A stretch of 64,000 nt of DNA from Clostridia bacterium. Its GTDB lineage: Bacteria; Bacillota; Clostridia; Oscillospirales; RGIG577. The translations under genes were made by a program, and so were the position numbers. Location: assembly GCA_017513095.1 (NCBI GenBank), contig JAFWDJ010000012.1, forward strand, positions 102,930-166,929, read 5' to 3'. Numbering within the stretch: position 1 is the stretch's first letter; every line of letters begins with the position of its first letter. Under the pieces are notes generated by a model. That model had not been told where the DNA came from. It searched no databases and saw only the letters and a list, made by a program, of their open reading frames with translations. Shown here in pieces: positions 34,833 to 41,587 of the stretch.

Positions 34833-34955
34833 ATGGACAGACCGTTTGCTTCTTGCCATACGGTAGGCTCTCTTGATATGAAGGTCACGGGCGATGATTT
34901 TGAAAAGCCGCTTGGGAGCTTTGTGATGCGGCTTAATTATCATACGAAGGGGTAG
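34833..34955 (+). CDS. Possible 40-residue peptide upstream of the GIY-YIG gene
   Basis: A frame of 40 codons starting MDRPFASCHTVGSLDMKVTG, with a GAGGCGG site before the ATG and a strong promoter upstream. It ends five bases before the GTG of the nuclease gene, so it could be a leader peptide for translational coupling or a real small protein. No family is recognised. Confidence 0.4.
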   Translation: MDRPFASCHTVGSLDMKVTGDDFEKPLGSFVMRLNYHTKG

Positions 34956-34960
34956 GCGGC

Positions 34961-35212
34961 GTGGAATATTTCGCATATATGCTCATGTGTGCCGACGGCA
35001 CGATTTACAGCGGATATACGACGGATCTTGCGCGGCGCGTAGCGGCGCACAACGACGGAAGGGGCGCAAAATATACGCGCTCGCGCCGTCCCGTGCGTCT
35101 CGTATATTTCGAGCGCTTTGAAAGTAAGTCCGACGCGATGAAGCGCGAGGCCGCCCTTAAAGGGCTTGACCGAAAAGCAAAGGAGCGCCTTATAAAAGAC
35201 TTCGGCGCGTGA
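34961..35212 (+). CDS. GIY-YIG nuclease-domain protein (UPF0213/YhbQ type)
   Basis: 83-residue stand-alone GIY-YIG domain. The signature is AYMLMCADGTIYSGYTTDLARRVAAHNDG, with the catalytic Arg, and GAKYTRSRRPVRLVYFERF then a final KREAALKGLDRKAKERLI helix. Family members are small nucleases of poorly known role. Translation starts at GTG 34961 after AAGGGGTAGGCGG. It is the last gene before the structured RNA region. Confidence 0.92.
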   Translation: MEYFAYMLMCADGTIYSGYTTDLARRVAAHNDGRGAKYTRSRRPVRLVYFERFESKSDAMKREAALKGLDRKAKERLIKDFGA

Positions 35213-35253
35213 CGCGCGCGCAAAGGATATTAAAAAAATTTTTTGAAAAGCAC

Positions 35254-35311
35254 TTGACAACATGGGTTAGTTTATGCTAACCTGATTGCGTAAGTTAATT
35301 AGGACTAACTT
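35254..35311 (+). promoter_or_regulatory. Promoter with two GTTA-N8-TAAC operator-like dyads
   Basis: A perfect -35 TTGACA (35254-35259) is followed, 18 bases on, by an extended -10 TGCTAACCT (TGN at 35275-35277, hexamer 35278-35283). Dyad 1 is GGTTAG-TTTATG-CTAACC (35265-35282) and covers the spacer and -10. Dyad 2 is AAGTTA-ATTAGGAC-TAACTT (35292-35311), at or just after the expected start. Both share GTTA-N8-TAAC with centres 28 bases apart. The half-sites recall DtxR/IdeR/MntR-family operators (TTAGGTTAGCCTAACCTAA); that link to iron or manganese is inference. Confidence 0.7.
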
Positions 35312-35834
35312 GCAAAAATCCGATCACGGCACGCCGCCGGGACGCATCCCGGCTTTACATATACGGCGTTTTCCCATTCGAAGCGCCGGGTAACGTGCAC
35401 CAAAGAAGAATAACGCATTTGCGCGCTTCGGCCGTTTGAGTCGTTTAGCGCACTATGCGCAAGAAAGGCGGTGTGAGGCAAAAAATACACGTAAGCATTA
35501 AATGATATTTCCTCTTAACGAATTAAAAGCCGCGTTCCATAAGACGCACACAACGCGGCAAGGTCTTATGCACCACCGTGAGACCGCAAGAAGGACATTC
35601 CGTTCGCGCACAAGCGGAAGGTCCGCGAATAAGGCTTTTAATATGATTTCGCGTAAGTCATATTAAAAGCGGCGTCATGTTTTGTTTGCAGCCTTAAGAG
35701 CCCGCACGCGGAAGCGGATATTACGGCGTAAGGGCTTTTAATAAGCACACGTGAAGGATATTTCAAACTCCCTTATTTTCCCCTAAACTTTATGAAGAGA
35801 AGGACCGAAACCGATTTTCGGTCCTTCTTTTTTT
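35290..35834 (+). ncRNA. Candidate structured regulatory RNA, about 545 nt
   Basis: A metallo-regulator-like promoter leads into 500 bases without a credible gene and then a perfect terminator. Visible structure: GCCGGGA/TCCCGGC tetraloop hairpin (35336-35353); GCCGCGTT/AACGCGGC (35529-35559) interlocked with CATAAGAC/GTCTTATG (35538-35570); GGAC-TTCCG/CGGAA-GTCC (35593-35624); a 13-bp GCTTTTAATATGA hairpin (35634-35670); and TTAAGAGCCC/GGGCTTTTAA (35694-35741). Copies of ATTAAAAGC (35522, 35662) and GCTTTTAAT (35634, 35734) allow exclusive pairings. Before the terminator lie unpaired CTCCC and TTTTCCCC tracts. Not tmRNA, RNase P, SRP or 6S by signature. A 54-codon frame (35502-35666) without a Shine-Dalgarno sequence is the main alternative. 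Confidence 0.6.
35798..35834 (+). terminator. Terminator of the candidate structured RNA
   Basis: AGAAGGACCGAAA (35798-35810) pairs perfectly with TTTCGGTCCTTCT (35816-35828), loop CCGAT, followed by a run of T to 35834. Confidence 0.9.
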
Positions 35835-35891
35835 CGACCTTTTTTAAATTTAAAAAACCACAATTTTTACACAATATATTCATATAAATAT

Positions 35892-35920
35892 TTGAAAAAT
35901 CCGAAAACATGTGTTATAAT
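35892..35920 (+). promoter_or_regulatory. Sigma-A promoter of the GH3-MBOAT operon
   Basis: TTGAAA (35892-35897) and TATAAT (35915-35920) with 17-base spacing, 45 bases before the GH3 start. Confidence 0.75.
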
Positions 35921-35965
35921 TGTATGATAAGTTATACATACGCCTTACTTGAAAGGAGATTGTTT

Positions 35966-37126
35966 ATGAAAATAAAAATGACGGCGCTTTTGGCGCTCAT
36001 TCTGATGTTTGCGCTCGTATTTACGGCGTGCGGCTCAGATACGAAGAAAGACGACACCTCCGACGATGCATCTCAGAAGGAGACGATAGAGGAGCCCGAG
36101 CTTACCGCGGAGGAGGCGCTTCATCTTCGCGCCTGTGAGATAGTTGACTCGATGACGACCGAGGAGCGCGCGGCGCAGATATTCTTAGTACGTTTTGACA
36201 GAGGCGCCGCACAGGAGCTTACAAGCGAATACTGCCCCGGAGGATATATCCTTTTCGGCAAGGATTTCGAGAACGAAACGCCCGACTCAATAAGAGAACT
36301 TACGTCCTCGCTTCAGGCCGACGCGAAGATACCGCTGATACTCGGCGTTGACGAGGAGGGCGGCACCGTCGTTCGCGTGAGCCGCTGGGAGGCGTTTCGT
36401 CCGGAGAGATTCAAGTCGCCTCAGACTCTTTATCAGGAGGGCGGCCTTGAGCTTATAGCGTCGGACGCAAAAGAGAAGTCGGAGCTTCTTTTAAGCCTCG
36501 GATTAAACATGAACCTCGCGCCCGTCTGTGACGTTTCTGTCGACCCGTCGGATTTCATGTACGACCGCGCATTCGGCAAAGACGCGCCCGAGACGGCCGA
36601 GTTTGTTTCGACCGTATGCACCGAGATGAAAAAAGCGGGCATACTGAGCGTTTTAAAGCACTTCCCCGGCTACGGCGGCAACGTTGATACGCATACGGGC
36701 TTAAGCGTTGACGACCGCCCCTATGAATGGTTCGTAAACGGTGATTTCCTGCCCTTTAAAGCGGGTGCGGACGCGGGCGCCGACTTTATTATGGTAAGCC
36801 ACAACAGCGTGCTCTGCATGGACGAGGAGTACCCCGCGTCGCTTTCCAAGAACGTTCACGATATTTTAAGAAGCGAGCTTTCTTTTGACGGCGCGATAAT
36901 AACCGACGACCTCGTGATGGGCGCGATTGGCGAGTTCGCGTCTCCCGAGGAAGCGGCGGTGCTTGCCGTGAACGCGGGCAACGATATGCTCATATCGTCG
37001 GATTTTGAAACTCAGTATAACGCCGTCACGGATGCGGTGAATAACGGAACGATAAGCGAAGACCGTCTTTACGACGCGGCGCTTCACGTTGTAAAGGCAA
37101 AGCTTAATTCGGGTATAATAAAGTAG
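35966..37126 (+). CDS. Glycoside hydrolase family 3 lipoprotein (NagZ-like)
   Basis: 386-residue exported GH3 N-terminal-domain enzyme, probably a beta-N-acetylhexosaminidase. The lipoprotein signal ends FTAC. The family features are PGGYILFGKDFEN, IPLILGVDEEGGTVVRVSRW, LGLNMNLAPVCDV, the KHFPGYGG...DTHTGL catalytic loop, and the nucleophile Asp in GAIITDDLVMGAI. There is no C-terminal GH3 domain, as in NagZ. The ATG at 35966 has AAAGGAGA upstream. It leads an operon with MBOAT, its partner and tadA, suggesting cell-wall or surface-glycan work. The exact substrate is inferred. Confidence 0.9.
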   Translation: MKIKMTALLALILMFALVFTACGSDTKKDDTSDDASQKETIEEPELTAEEALHLRACEIVDSMTTEERAAQIFLVRFDRGAAQELTSEYCPGGYILFGKDFENETPDSIRELTSSLQADAKIPLILGVDEEGGTVVRVSRWEAFRPERFKSPQTLYQEGGLELIASDAKEKSELLLSLGLNMNLAPVCDVSVDPSDFMYDRAFGKDAPETAEFVSTVCTEMKKAGILSVLKHFPGYGGNVDTHTGLSVDDRPYEWFVNGDFLPFKAGADAGADFIMVSHNSVLCMDEEYPASLSKNVHDILRSELSFDGAIITDDLVMGAIGEFASPEEAAVLAVNAGNDMLISSDFETQYNAVTDAVNNGTISEDRLYDAALHVVKAKLNSGIIK

Positions 37127-37135
37127 GAATGAAAA

Positions 37136-38599
37136 ATGCTTTTTTCAAGCACCGTATTTATTTACGCCTTTCTGCCGGCCGTACTGCTTCTTTATTACGC
37201 AGTCTTTAAGCCGGTACTTAAAAATATGATCTACAGAAACGTGCTTCTCTTCGGGGCAAGTATATTTTTCTATGCCTGGGGAGAGCCGCGCTTCGTGTTC
37301 GTCATGCTCTTATCGGTGGCGGCGAACTGGTTATTCGCGCTTCTGATAAACAAATACGAGGGCACAAAACGGGCGCGCCTTATGCTCATTTTGTCGCTCG
37401 TGTTCAACCTCGGGATCATATTTATCTTTAAATATCTCATGTTCTTTATGGAGAACGTAAACGCGCTCTTCGGCGCGCAGCTTCTTATCCCCGTGATAGA
37501 CCTGCCGATAGGCATATCGTTTTTCACGTTCCAGTCGATATCGTACGTTGCGGACGTGTACAGAAAGAAGGGCGAGGCGCAGAAGAATATACTTAACGTG
37601 GGGCTTTATATCGCGTTCTTCCCCCAGCTTATCGCGGGCCCCATAGTGCGCTACCAAACGATTGCGGAGCAGATAAACGGCAGAAAGGAAACGCTTGCGG
37701 GCTTTTCGTACGGCTTTTGCCGCTTTGTGACGGGGCTTGCAAAAAAGGTGCTTATAGCAAATCAGGCGGCCGTGATAGCCGACGCCGCCTTTTCGGGCGG
37801 GCCGTCCTCCGTTATGACGGCGTGGCTTGGCGCGGCGGCCTATACGATACAGATATACTTCGACTTTTCGGGTTATTCCGATATGGCTATCGGCCTCGGA
37901 CAGATGTTCGGCTTTAAGTTTCTTGAGAACTTCAATTATCCGTATATCGCAAAAAGCGTAACGGAGTTCTGGCGCAGATGGCACATCTCGCTCGGAACGT
38001 GGTTTAGGGATTACGTTTATATACCGATGGGCGGCTCGCGAGTGTCGGGCAGGGCGAGGCTTTTTATAAATCTGTTCGTCGTATGGCTTCTTACGGGCAT
38101 ATGGCACGGCGCGTCGTGGAATTTCATAGTGTGGGGACTTTATTATCTTGTGTTCCTCGTTCTGGAGAAGATGCTCTATCCCGACGCCGTTAAAAATCAG
38201 TCGGCCGCGCCGACGAAAACGCGCGCACTCTGGCACGTTTATACGCTGCTCGTCGTGCTTTTCGGATGGGTGCTCTTTCGTGCGGCCACGCTTTCGGACG
38301 CGCTTATGTATATGGGCGCGATGTTCGGAGGCGCGGGCGTGCCGTTCGTGAGCGACGATTTTCTCATGTTCGTTTCGGAGAAGCGGTGGTATCTCATACT
38401 TGGCGCGGCGTTCTCGTGCCCGCTGGCCCCGTTTATATCGAAAAAGCTGTACGCCTTCAGGGGGGAAAACAAGCCGCGGCGCGCGCTTTCGCTCGCGATG
38501 GATATAGCGTATCCCGCGGCGTATGCGCTTCTTCTTCTTTTGTGCACGGCGTTCCTTCTTAAAAATACATATAACCCGTTCATATATTTCAACTTTTAG
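37136..38599 (+). CDS. MBOAT-family O-acyltransferase (AlgI-like)
   Basis: 487-residue polytopic membrane acyltransferase that moves acyl groups (usually acetyl) across the membrane to a surface polymer. Characteristic motifs: FFYAWGEPRFVFVML, FPQLIAGPIVRY, YFDFSGYSDMAIGLG, FWRRWHISLGTWFRDYVYIPMGG and the catalytic His in LTGIWHGASWNFIVWG. The C-terminus has further membrane helices. The following gene encodes its extracellular transfer partner. The acceptor may be peptidoglycan, teichoic acid or exopolysaccharide; the sequence cannot say which. Confidence 0.94.
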   Translation: MLFSSTVFIYAFLPAVLLLYYAVFKPVLKNMIYRNVLLFGASIFFYAWGEPRFVFVMLLSVAANWLFALLINKYEGTKRARLMLILSLVFNLGIIFIFKYLMFFMENVNALFGAQLLIPVIDLPIGISFFTFQSISYVADVYRKKGEAQKNILNVGLYIAFFPQLIAGPIVRYQTIAEQINGRKETLAGFSYGFCRFVTGLAKKVLIANQAAVIADAAFSGGPSSVMTAWLGAAAYTIQIYFDFSGYSDMAIGLGQMFGFKFLENFNYPYIAKSVTEFWRRWHISLGTWFRDYVYIPMGGSRVSGRARLFINLFVVWLLTGIWHGASWNFIVWGLYYLVFLVLEKMLYPDAVKNQSAAPTKTRALWHVYTLLVVLFGWVLFRAATLSDALMYMGAMFGGAGVPFVSDDFLMFVSEKRWYLILGAAFSCPLAPFISKKLYAFRGENKPRRALSLAMDIAYPAAYALLLLLCTAFLLKNTYNPFIYFNF

Positions 38600-38608
38600 G
38601 CGGACGAT

Positions 38609-39829
38609 ATGAAAAAAGACGCAAGGCAGAGAATAAAACAGCGCGTAACGGCGTTCATACTTACGTTCCTCGTTTTCGCCGTGGGACTTATGACCGTGAT
38701 ATCGGCGCTTGCCGATAAGGGCGAGGCCGAGGAGGGCGCATCCTCTACGGAGCAGACGAAAAAAACCACAGGCAACATATTCGAGGACGCGCTTTTCCCG
38801 TTCGACGGCTTTATAAACCTCTATTCCGCGTTCGAGGTCTTTTCGGGCGCGCATATGTTCGAGGACGCGGCGTACGGGTATATCATAAAGGACAAGCAGG
38901 GCAAGCTTCACTTTTCTATGGAGCGTTCGTATGAGGATGAATACGCGGACGCCGTGTGCGCCTTTTCGAAGTTCGTGAGGGCGCGCGGCGTGCCGTTTAT
39001 GTACGTTCAGGCGCCGAATAAGAAAATACGCGGCTATACCGTGTTCCCGCCCGGCGCGCACAACGACTCGAACGAGGACGCGGACGTTATGCTCGCCGCA
39101 TTAAACGAGGCGGGGATAGAGACTATGGACCTTCGCGAGCGGCTTTCGCAGAGCGGCATACCGTACGAGCAGATGTTTTATTACACCGACCACCACTGGA
39201 CGAATAAGACGGCGTTTTGGGCCTTCTGCGAGCTTGAAGGAGAGATTTATGCGCGGTTTGGCATAGACTGTGATCCCGAGGGGTATCACACGGATATAGA
39301 CAACTACGATATAACGTATTACGAAAAGTACTTTTTGGGCTCTCAGGGCAGGCGCGTGGGCGCGTATATCGCCGGAGTTGACGACTACACCTTTATTTCG
39401 CCCAAAGAGGACATGGATTTCGAGGTTTACGACATGGTGCGCCATCCGGACAGGGCGCTCTTTTCCGGCGGCTTTTCCCATGCCGTAAAGAGGGACGCGA
39501 TCTTAATTGATCCCGATATTTCAACGAACCGCTACGGCGCGTATTTCGGCTACGATTACGGCCTTATGAGGATAATAAACAAGGAAGCGAAAAACGATAT
39601 AAAGCTTTTGATGGTAAAGGATTCGTTCGCGCTGCCGATTGCGGCGTATCTTTCGACGTGTGTCTCGGAGCTCTGGCTTTTAGACCCGAGAGACGAGGGC
39701 GCGCCCGACCCGTACGACGTTGTGCAGACGTATGATTTCGATGCCGTTGTCATGATGTACAACACCGAGGCGTTCAACGAAAAAAGCTTCGGCTCTCTTT
39801 TAAATCACGCGGGAGGTGAGCGACCGTGA
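38609..39829 (+). CDS. DHHW-motif AlgJ/AlgX-like acetyltransferase partner
   Basis: 406 residues with one N-terminal membrane anchor (FILTFLVFAVGLMTVISAL) and an extracytoplasmic SGNH-like domain. The signature YYTDHHWTNKTAFWAF contains DHHW, and the presumed catalytic Ser is in MVKDSFALPIAAYLS. This protein family accepts the acyl group from the MBOAT protein and places it on a glycan. It begins nine bases after the MBOAT gene and overlaps tadA by four bases (GTGA). Confidence 0.88.
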   Translation: MKKDARQRIKQRVTAFILTFLVFAVGLMTVISALADKGEAEEGASSTEQTKKTTGNIFEDALFPFDGFINLYSAFEVFSGAHMFEDAAYGYIIKDKQGKLHFSMERSYEDEYADAVCAFSKFVRARGVPFMYVQAPNKKIRGYTVFPPGAHNDSNEDADVMLAALNEAGIETMDLRERLSQSGIPYEQMFYYTDHHWTNKTAFWAFCELEGEIYARFGIDCDPEGYHTDIDNYDITYYEKYFLGSQGRRVGAYIAGVDDYTFISPKEDMDFEVYDMVRHPDRALFSGGFSHAVKRDAILIDPDISTNRYGAYFGYDYGLMRIINKEAKNDIKLLMVKDSFALPIAAYLSTCVSELWLLDPRDEGAPDPYDVVQTYDFDAVVMMYNTEAFNEKSFGSLLNHAGGERP

Positions 39830-40293
39830 CGCGCGAGGAAAAGGAAGCTTACATGCGCGAAGCGCTGACCCTGGCCAAGGCGTGCCCCGCGTCGGGCGAC
39901 GTGCCCGTGGGCTGCGTCGTCGTTTCAGACGGGCGCATTGTGGGACGCGGAAGGAATATGCGCGAGGCGAACGCGTCGGCCACGGCTCACGCGGAAATTT
40001 TGGCCATCGAGGACGCGTGCCGCACGCTTAAAAGCCGCACTCTCCGCGGCGCGTCCGTGTTCGTCACGCTCGAGCCGTGTCCCATGTGCGCCGGTGCAAT
40101 AATGCTCGCCCGCGCTGACAATATTTATATAGGCGCGCTCGATTTCGTTTCGGGCGCCTGCGGCTCGAGGCTCAATCTTTTCGACTGGGGCATCGCTCCC
40201 GCGCCGAAGATAGAATACGGGATATTAAAGGGCGAATGCGCGCGGCTTTTATCCGATTTTTTTGAGGAAATGCGAAAAAACCGCGGCAGTTAA
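39826..40293 (+). CDS. tadA: tRNA-specific adenosine deaminase TadA
   Basis: Converts A34 to inosine in tRNA-Arg(ACG). 155 residues with zinc-dependent deaminase motifs: ATAHAEILAIEDAC (His and catalytic Glu) and VTLEPCPMCAGAIMLAR (two Cys). The C-terminal FFEEMRKNR helix is typical. The GTG start overlaps the stop of the preceding gene, so it is translated from the same mRNA. In many Firmicutes SRP RNA and dnaX follow tadA; they do not here. Confidence 0.95.
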   Translation: MTREEKEAYMREALTLAKACPASGDVPVGCVVVSDGRIVGRGRNMREANASATAHAEILAIEDACRTLKSRTLRGASVFVTLEPCPMCAGAIMLARADNIYIGALDFVSGACGSRLNLFDWGIAPAPKIEYGILKGECARLLSDFFEEMRKNRGS

Positions 40294-40353
40294 TAATTTG
40301 TTTACAGACATTTACAAAGAGTTCACATTTTAAATAAATATTATACATGAAAT

Positions 40354-40470
40354 TTAACAAACGAGGCGTTATCATATAATCGTAAAAAGAAACCTCAAAA
40401 CTTTAACAGATAAAGATTCCCCCTAACTCCCCATAAAAAACCTCGATGTGAGCGATCGGGGTTTTTTTAT
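40354..40470 (+). ncRNA. Candidate 80-nt C-rich small RNA with its promoter
   Basis: TTTAAC (40353-40358) and TATAAT (40375-40380), 16 bases apart, would start transcription near 40387. The next 80 bases contain no open frame with a ribosome-binding site but have two single-stranded C tracts, TTCCCCCTAA (40417-40426) and CTCCCC (40427-40432). The terminator follows: AAAAAACCTCGAT pairs with ATCGGGGTTTTTT (40435-40467). The size and C-rich anti-Shine-Dalgarno design resemble FsrA or RsaE-type RNAs. The function is inferred from layout only. The interval 40294-40353 is AT-rich with nothing else visible. Confidence 0.55.
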
Positions 40471-40553
40471 ATTTTTTTCAAGTTTAATCTCACACGCCGC
40501 GGCAAATAATACGCTTGCGAAGCGATGTCGCTTTGCGAAAAAGGAGATTGAAT

Positions 40554-40856
40554 ATGAAAAAGACAGCAGCACTCTTTATGTGCGCGCTGCTTTTATGCCT
40601 TTGCGGATGTCACGGCGCGCCGGGCGGCGAACGCTCCGGCGTTTTTTGGGAGGCAGAAAAAGCGGGCGCGTTCATTGAAAACGCGGGCGAAAGAAGCGGG
40701 GAGATAAAAGCGGTGTCGGACCGCAGGCGCACGGGCGCGAATGCGGTGCCCTTCGCGGGCGAGCCGTCTTATATAAAAATATATTCGCCGCTTTCACCCA
40801 TGCCGCTTGACTGGTACCAGAAATACCGTATCATAACGGACTTTCAGACGTTTTAG
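40554..40856 (+). CDS. Small lipoprotein, 100 residues
   Basis: MKKTAALFMCALLLCLCGC is a lipoprotein signal with the Cys at position 19. The mature part is short and basic/Gly-rich, ending with SYIKIYSPLSPMPLDWYQKY and an aromatic tail. I recognise no family. AAGGAGATTGA is a good ribosome-binding site. It lies three bases before the VanW-family lipoprotein gene, and the two are likely expressed together. Confidence 0.68.
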   Translation: MKKTAALFMCALLLCLCGCHGAPGGERSGVFWEAEKAGAFIENAGERSGEIKAVSDRRRTGANAVPFAGEPSYIKIYSPLSPMPLDWYQKYRIITDFQTF

Positions 40857-40859
40857 CGC

Positions 40860-41459
40860 ATGAAAAGACTTGCGGCGGCCGTTCTTTCGCTTGCCCTGAT
40901 GTTTTCCGCCTCCTGTGCGCAGTCGACGGGCGGCACTGCGGGGCACGGCGGGGCGCCCGACCCTGCGACGGACGAACAAAACGCGCCCGAACAGACTAAG
41001 CCCGCCGAGACGGAGCTTATAAGCGTCGTGACGCCTTTAAATGACAAGCGGGCGGGGCGCATAGCTAATATCCGCATCGCCTGTGAAACGCTTCAGGGAA
41101 AGGTGCTCTTGCCCGGCGAGGAGTTCTCGTTCAATGAAAGCGTGGGACGGCGCACGATGGAGCGCGGCTTTAAAAAGGCCGTAATTTTTCGCGACAACGA
41201 AAAGGAAAACGAAGTGGGCGGAGGCATATGTCAGGTAAGCTCCGCGCTTTACAAGGCGGCGAAGGACGCGGGACTTACGGTAACGGAGCGTCACGGGCAT
41301 CAGCTCCCCGTCGATTACGTGCCGAAGGGCGACGACGCCACGGTATACTACGGAGAGCTTGACCTGAAATTCGTAAACTCCGCGGACTGCCCGATAAGGA
41401 TGGATTTTCATCTCGGCGAAGACGAGCTTACTGTGACGCTGACAGGCATTGAAGCGTAA
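40860..41459 (+). CDS. VanW-family lipoprotein
   Basis: 199 residues. A lipoprotein signal ends FSASC (Cys19), then a Pro/Thr/Glu-rich linker. The VanW domain spans about residues 65-195: NIRIACETLQGKVLLPGEEFSFNE, GFKKAVIF, the conserved VGGGICQVSSALYKAAKDAG, and the closing FVNSADCPIRMDF. The biochemical role of VanW proteins is uncertain; they are surface-associated and sometimes linked to vancomycin-resistance loci or peptidoglycan. No van genes are nearby. Confidence 0.9.
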   Translation: MKRLAAAVLSLALMFSASCAQSTGGTAGHGGAPDPATDEQNAPEQTKPAETELISVVTPLNDKRAGRIANIRIACETLQGKVLLPGEEFSFNESVGRRTMERGFKKAVIFRDNEKENEVGGGICQVSSALYKAAKDAGLTVTERHGHQLPVDYVPKGDDATVYYGELDLKFVNSADCPIRMDFHLGEDELTVTLTGIEA

Positions 41460-41487
41460 AGGGGACGAAAATACACGTCCCCTTTAT
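41457..41487 (+). terminator. Terminator after the VanW-family gene
   Basis: TAAAGGGGACG and CGTCCCCTTTA pair over 11 bases around AAAATACA; the hairpin begins at the stop codon. Confidence 0.78.
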
Positions 41488-41515
41488 ACATTTCGCGCGA
41501 TACGACAGATTAGTG

Positions 41516-41544
41516 TTGCGGACTTTTGCATTTGAGGGTATAAT
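41516..41544 (+). promoter_or_regulatory. Sigma-A promoter of pgi
   Basis: TTGCGG (41516-41521) and a perfect TATAAT (41539-41544) with 17-base spacing. Confidence 0.65.
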
Positions 41545-41587
41545 CTATATTAAAACAATGGACGAACGGTTATGAAGAGGTGGAAAA

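Noticed and set aside
35290..35834. tmRNA, RNase P RNA, SRP RNA or 6S RNA
   Set aside because: None of the defining signatures (tRNA-like CCA end with tag frame, RNase P core, SRP Alu/tetraloop, 6S open-promoter bubble) was found.
37331..39061. A 576-codon open frame on the minus strand
   Set aside because: It is antisense to the MBOAT and DHHW genes, is Arg/His-rich with no recognisable domain, and has no ribosome-binding site. Long antisense frames recur here because of codon bias.
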